From positions 1 through 44,411 of the forward strand of contig JAGWYK010000012.1 in assembly GCA_018969405.1 (NCBI GenBank): DNA of 44,411 bases, in the 5' to 3' direction. Each line of letters starts with the position of its first letter. Positions within the stretch are counted from its first letter, which is position 1. The notes under the pieces were generated by a model. The model worked only from the letters and a program-made list of their open reading frames with translations, did no database searches and had not been told where the DNA came from. Shown here piece by piece: positions 43,562-44,411 of this stretch. This DNA comes from Acidobacteriota bacterium (GTDB lineage Bacteria > Actinomycetota > Acidimicrobiia > Acidimicrobiales > Acidimicrobilacustridaceae). The position numbers and the translations under genes were made by a program.

Positions 43562-44411
43562 ATGATGAGCACTGACCCGGTCCCCTACGACGAGTTCTCC
43601 TACTTCCACGAGAACGCCGAGGAGTTCGGTCTCCCCTACGACGGCCCCCCGGTGGTGCGACGCGAACGGGTCGAGGTCGAACCGGGTCGGGCGCTGAGCG
43701 CACTGGTCTGGGGTGAGGACGAACCGGAACTGGTGTTCCTGCACGGCGGTGCCCAGAACGCCCACACATGGGACACCGTGGCCCTGGCTCTGGGGTGTCC
43801 GCTGGTGGCCATCGATCTGCCGGGTCATGGACATTCCGACGGTGGTCGGGGCGGCACCCTCGACACCGCGTCGAACGCCGCCGATGTGGCAGTCGTCATC
43901 CGAGCTCTGGCCCCGAACGCCCGGTCGGTCATCGGCATGTCCCTGGGCGGCATCACGGCGCTGGCCCTCACCCGACACGCCCCGGAGCTCGTCGCCCGGC
44001 TCGTGCTGGTGGACATCACCCCCGGGGTGGACGAGACGAGGACCAAGGCCATCACCGACTTCGTCAACGGCCCCGACTCCTTCCCCGACTTCGACGAACT
44101 GCTGGCCCGCACCATCGAGTTCAACCCGACCCGCTCGGAGAGCTCGCTGCGCCGGGGCATCCTCCACAACGCCCTGCAGCGCCCCGACGGTTCCTGGGTG
44201 TGGCGGTACCAGCGCTTCGGCGGGGGCGGTGAGCGCCCCGACATGGGCGCCCTGTGGGATGCGCTGGAGTCCTGTCCCGCCGAGGTCCTGCTGGTGCGGG
44301 GCCTGCGACCCCAGTCGGTGGTCTCCGACGAGGACGAGGCCGAGGTGCGCCGCCGCCGCCCCGACGCCCGGATCGTCCATGTGGTCGAGGCCGGCCATAG
44401 CGTGCAGGGGG
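43562..44411 (+). CDS. Alpha/beta hydrolase (3' end outside the window)
   Basis: The first 283 codons are present; the reading frame is still open at the window edge. An unusual 35-residue N-terminal segment (STDPVPYDEFSYFHENAEEF) precedes the hydrolase core: FLHGGAQNAHTW oxyanion strand, IDLPGHGHSD, nucleophile S127 in IGMSLGG, and the catalytic His in EAGHSVQG just before the end. GGAG lies three bases before the ATG (43562); a second ATG at 43565 is also possible. It follows the aldo/keto reductase gene by 21 bases. Substrate unknown. Confidence 0.88.
   Translation, partial: MMSTDPVPYDEFSYFHENAEEFGLPYDGPPVVRRERVEVEPGRALSALVWGEDEPELVFLHGGAQNAHTWDTVALALGCPLVAIDLPGHGHSDGGRGGTLDTASNAADVAVVIRALAPNARSVIGMSLGGITALALTRHAPELVARLVLVDITPGVDETRTKAITDFVNGPDSFPDFDELLARTIEFNPTRSESSLRRGILHNALQRPDGSWVWRYQRFGGGGERPDMGALWDALESCPAEVLLVRGLRPQSVVSDEDEAEVRRRRPDARIVHVVEAGHSVQG

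Overview
The window is one continuous stretch of very GC-rich, gene-dense bacterial chromosome. About 42 protein genes, mostly in short operons with ATGA-type overlaps, leave no gene-free stretch above 300 bases (the longest gaps are about 170 bases). I see no tRNA, rRNA, insertion sequence, prophage, CRISPR array or origin, and no gene that looks like a transcription factor. Content points to Actinomycetota: a one-chain 2-oxoglutarate enzyme (Kgd type), NucS mismatch endonuclease, MhuD-like haem monooxygenase, UvrD2-like helicase, mycobacterial-type alpha-methylacyl-CoA racemase and an APS-reductase-type CysH. Together with the lack of classic mycobacterial or Streptomyces gene order I suspect an uncultured Acidimicrobiia-like lineage; that rank is inference.

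Layout. 1-3974: end of a membrane protein, a MhuD-like protein, a SEC-C methionine aminopeptidase, an unknown small protein, an ABC exporter pair and a Dabb-domain protein. 3981-6881 (minus): alpha/beta hydrolase, CoA-transferase-fold racemase and LmbE-like deacetylase. 6943-8888: galT-galK. 8952-13242: PH/SHOCT membrane protein, UvrD2-like helicase, hotdog thioesterase and exonuclease III. 13317-18285: kgd and an M20 peptidase. 18456-19976: a NYN ribonuclease joined in frame to an S1-like domain and a lysine-rich histone-H1-like tail, which probably also has its own internal start. 20145-22186: ettA and a small membrane protein. 22193-30112: assimilatory sulfate reduction, with cysDNC on the minus strand and cysQ, sirohaem synthesis genes, a small unknown gene, sulfite reductase and cysH on the plus strand. 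30148-32456: a UbiB-like kinase and nucS. 32555-35596: R-specific enoyl-CoA hydratase, SDR dehydrogenase and a fatty-acid desaturase. 35562-44411: a catabolic gene group (carboxymuconolactone-decarboxylase fold, cytochrome P450, double VOC protein, amidohydrolase, class II aldolase, carboxylesterase, aldo/keto reductase, alpha/beta hydrolase cut by the window end).

How it works together. CysDN makes APS; CysH carries the four-cysteine signature of APS (not PAPS) reductases; the sulfite reductase needs the sirohaem supplied by the two upstream genes; CysC and CysQ then make PAPS and recycle PAP for sulfotransfer. No sulfate importer is present. The hydratase/SDR pair could carry out two middle steps of beta-oxidation with R-configured intermediates.

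Regulation. The most consistent non-coding signal is a TA(C/G)NNT hexamer ending 5-9 bases before the start codon of 13 genes, the picture expected for leaderless transcription. Other candidate control sites are a 16-bp perfect palindrome before the sirohaem/sulfite operon, a 12-bp palindrome between two facing -10 elements at cysD/cysQ, and a TetR-style operator covering the desaturase -10 element.
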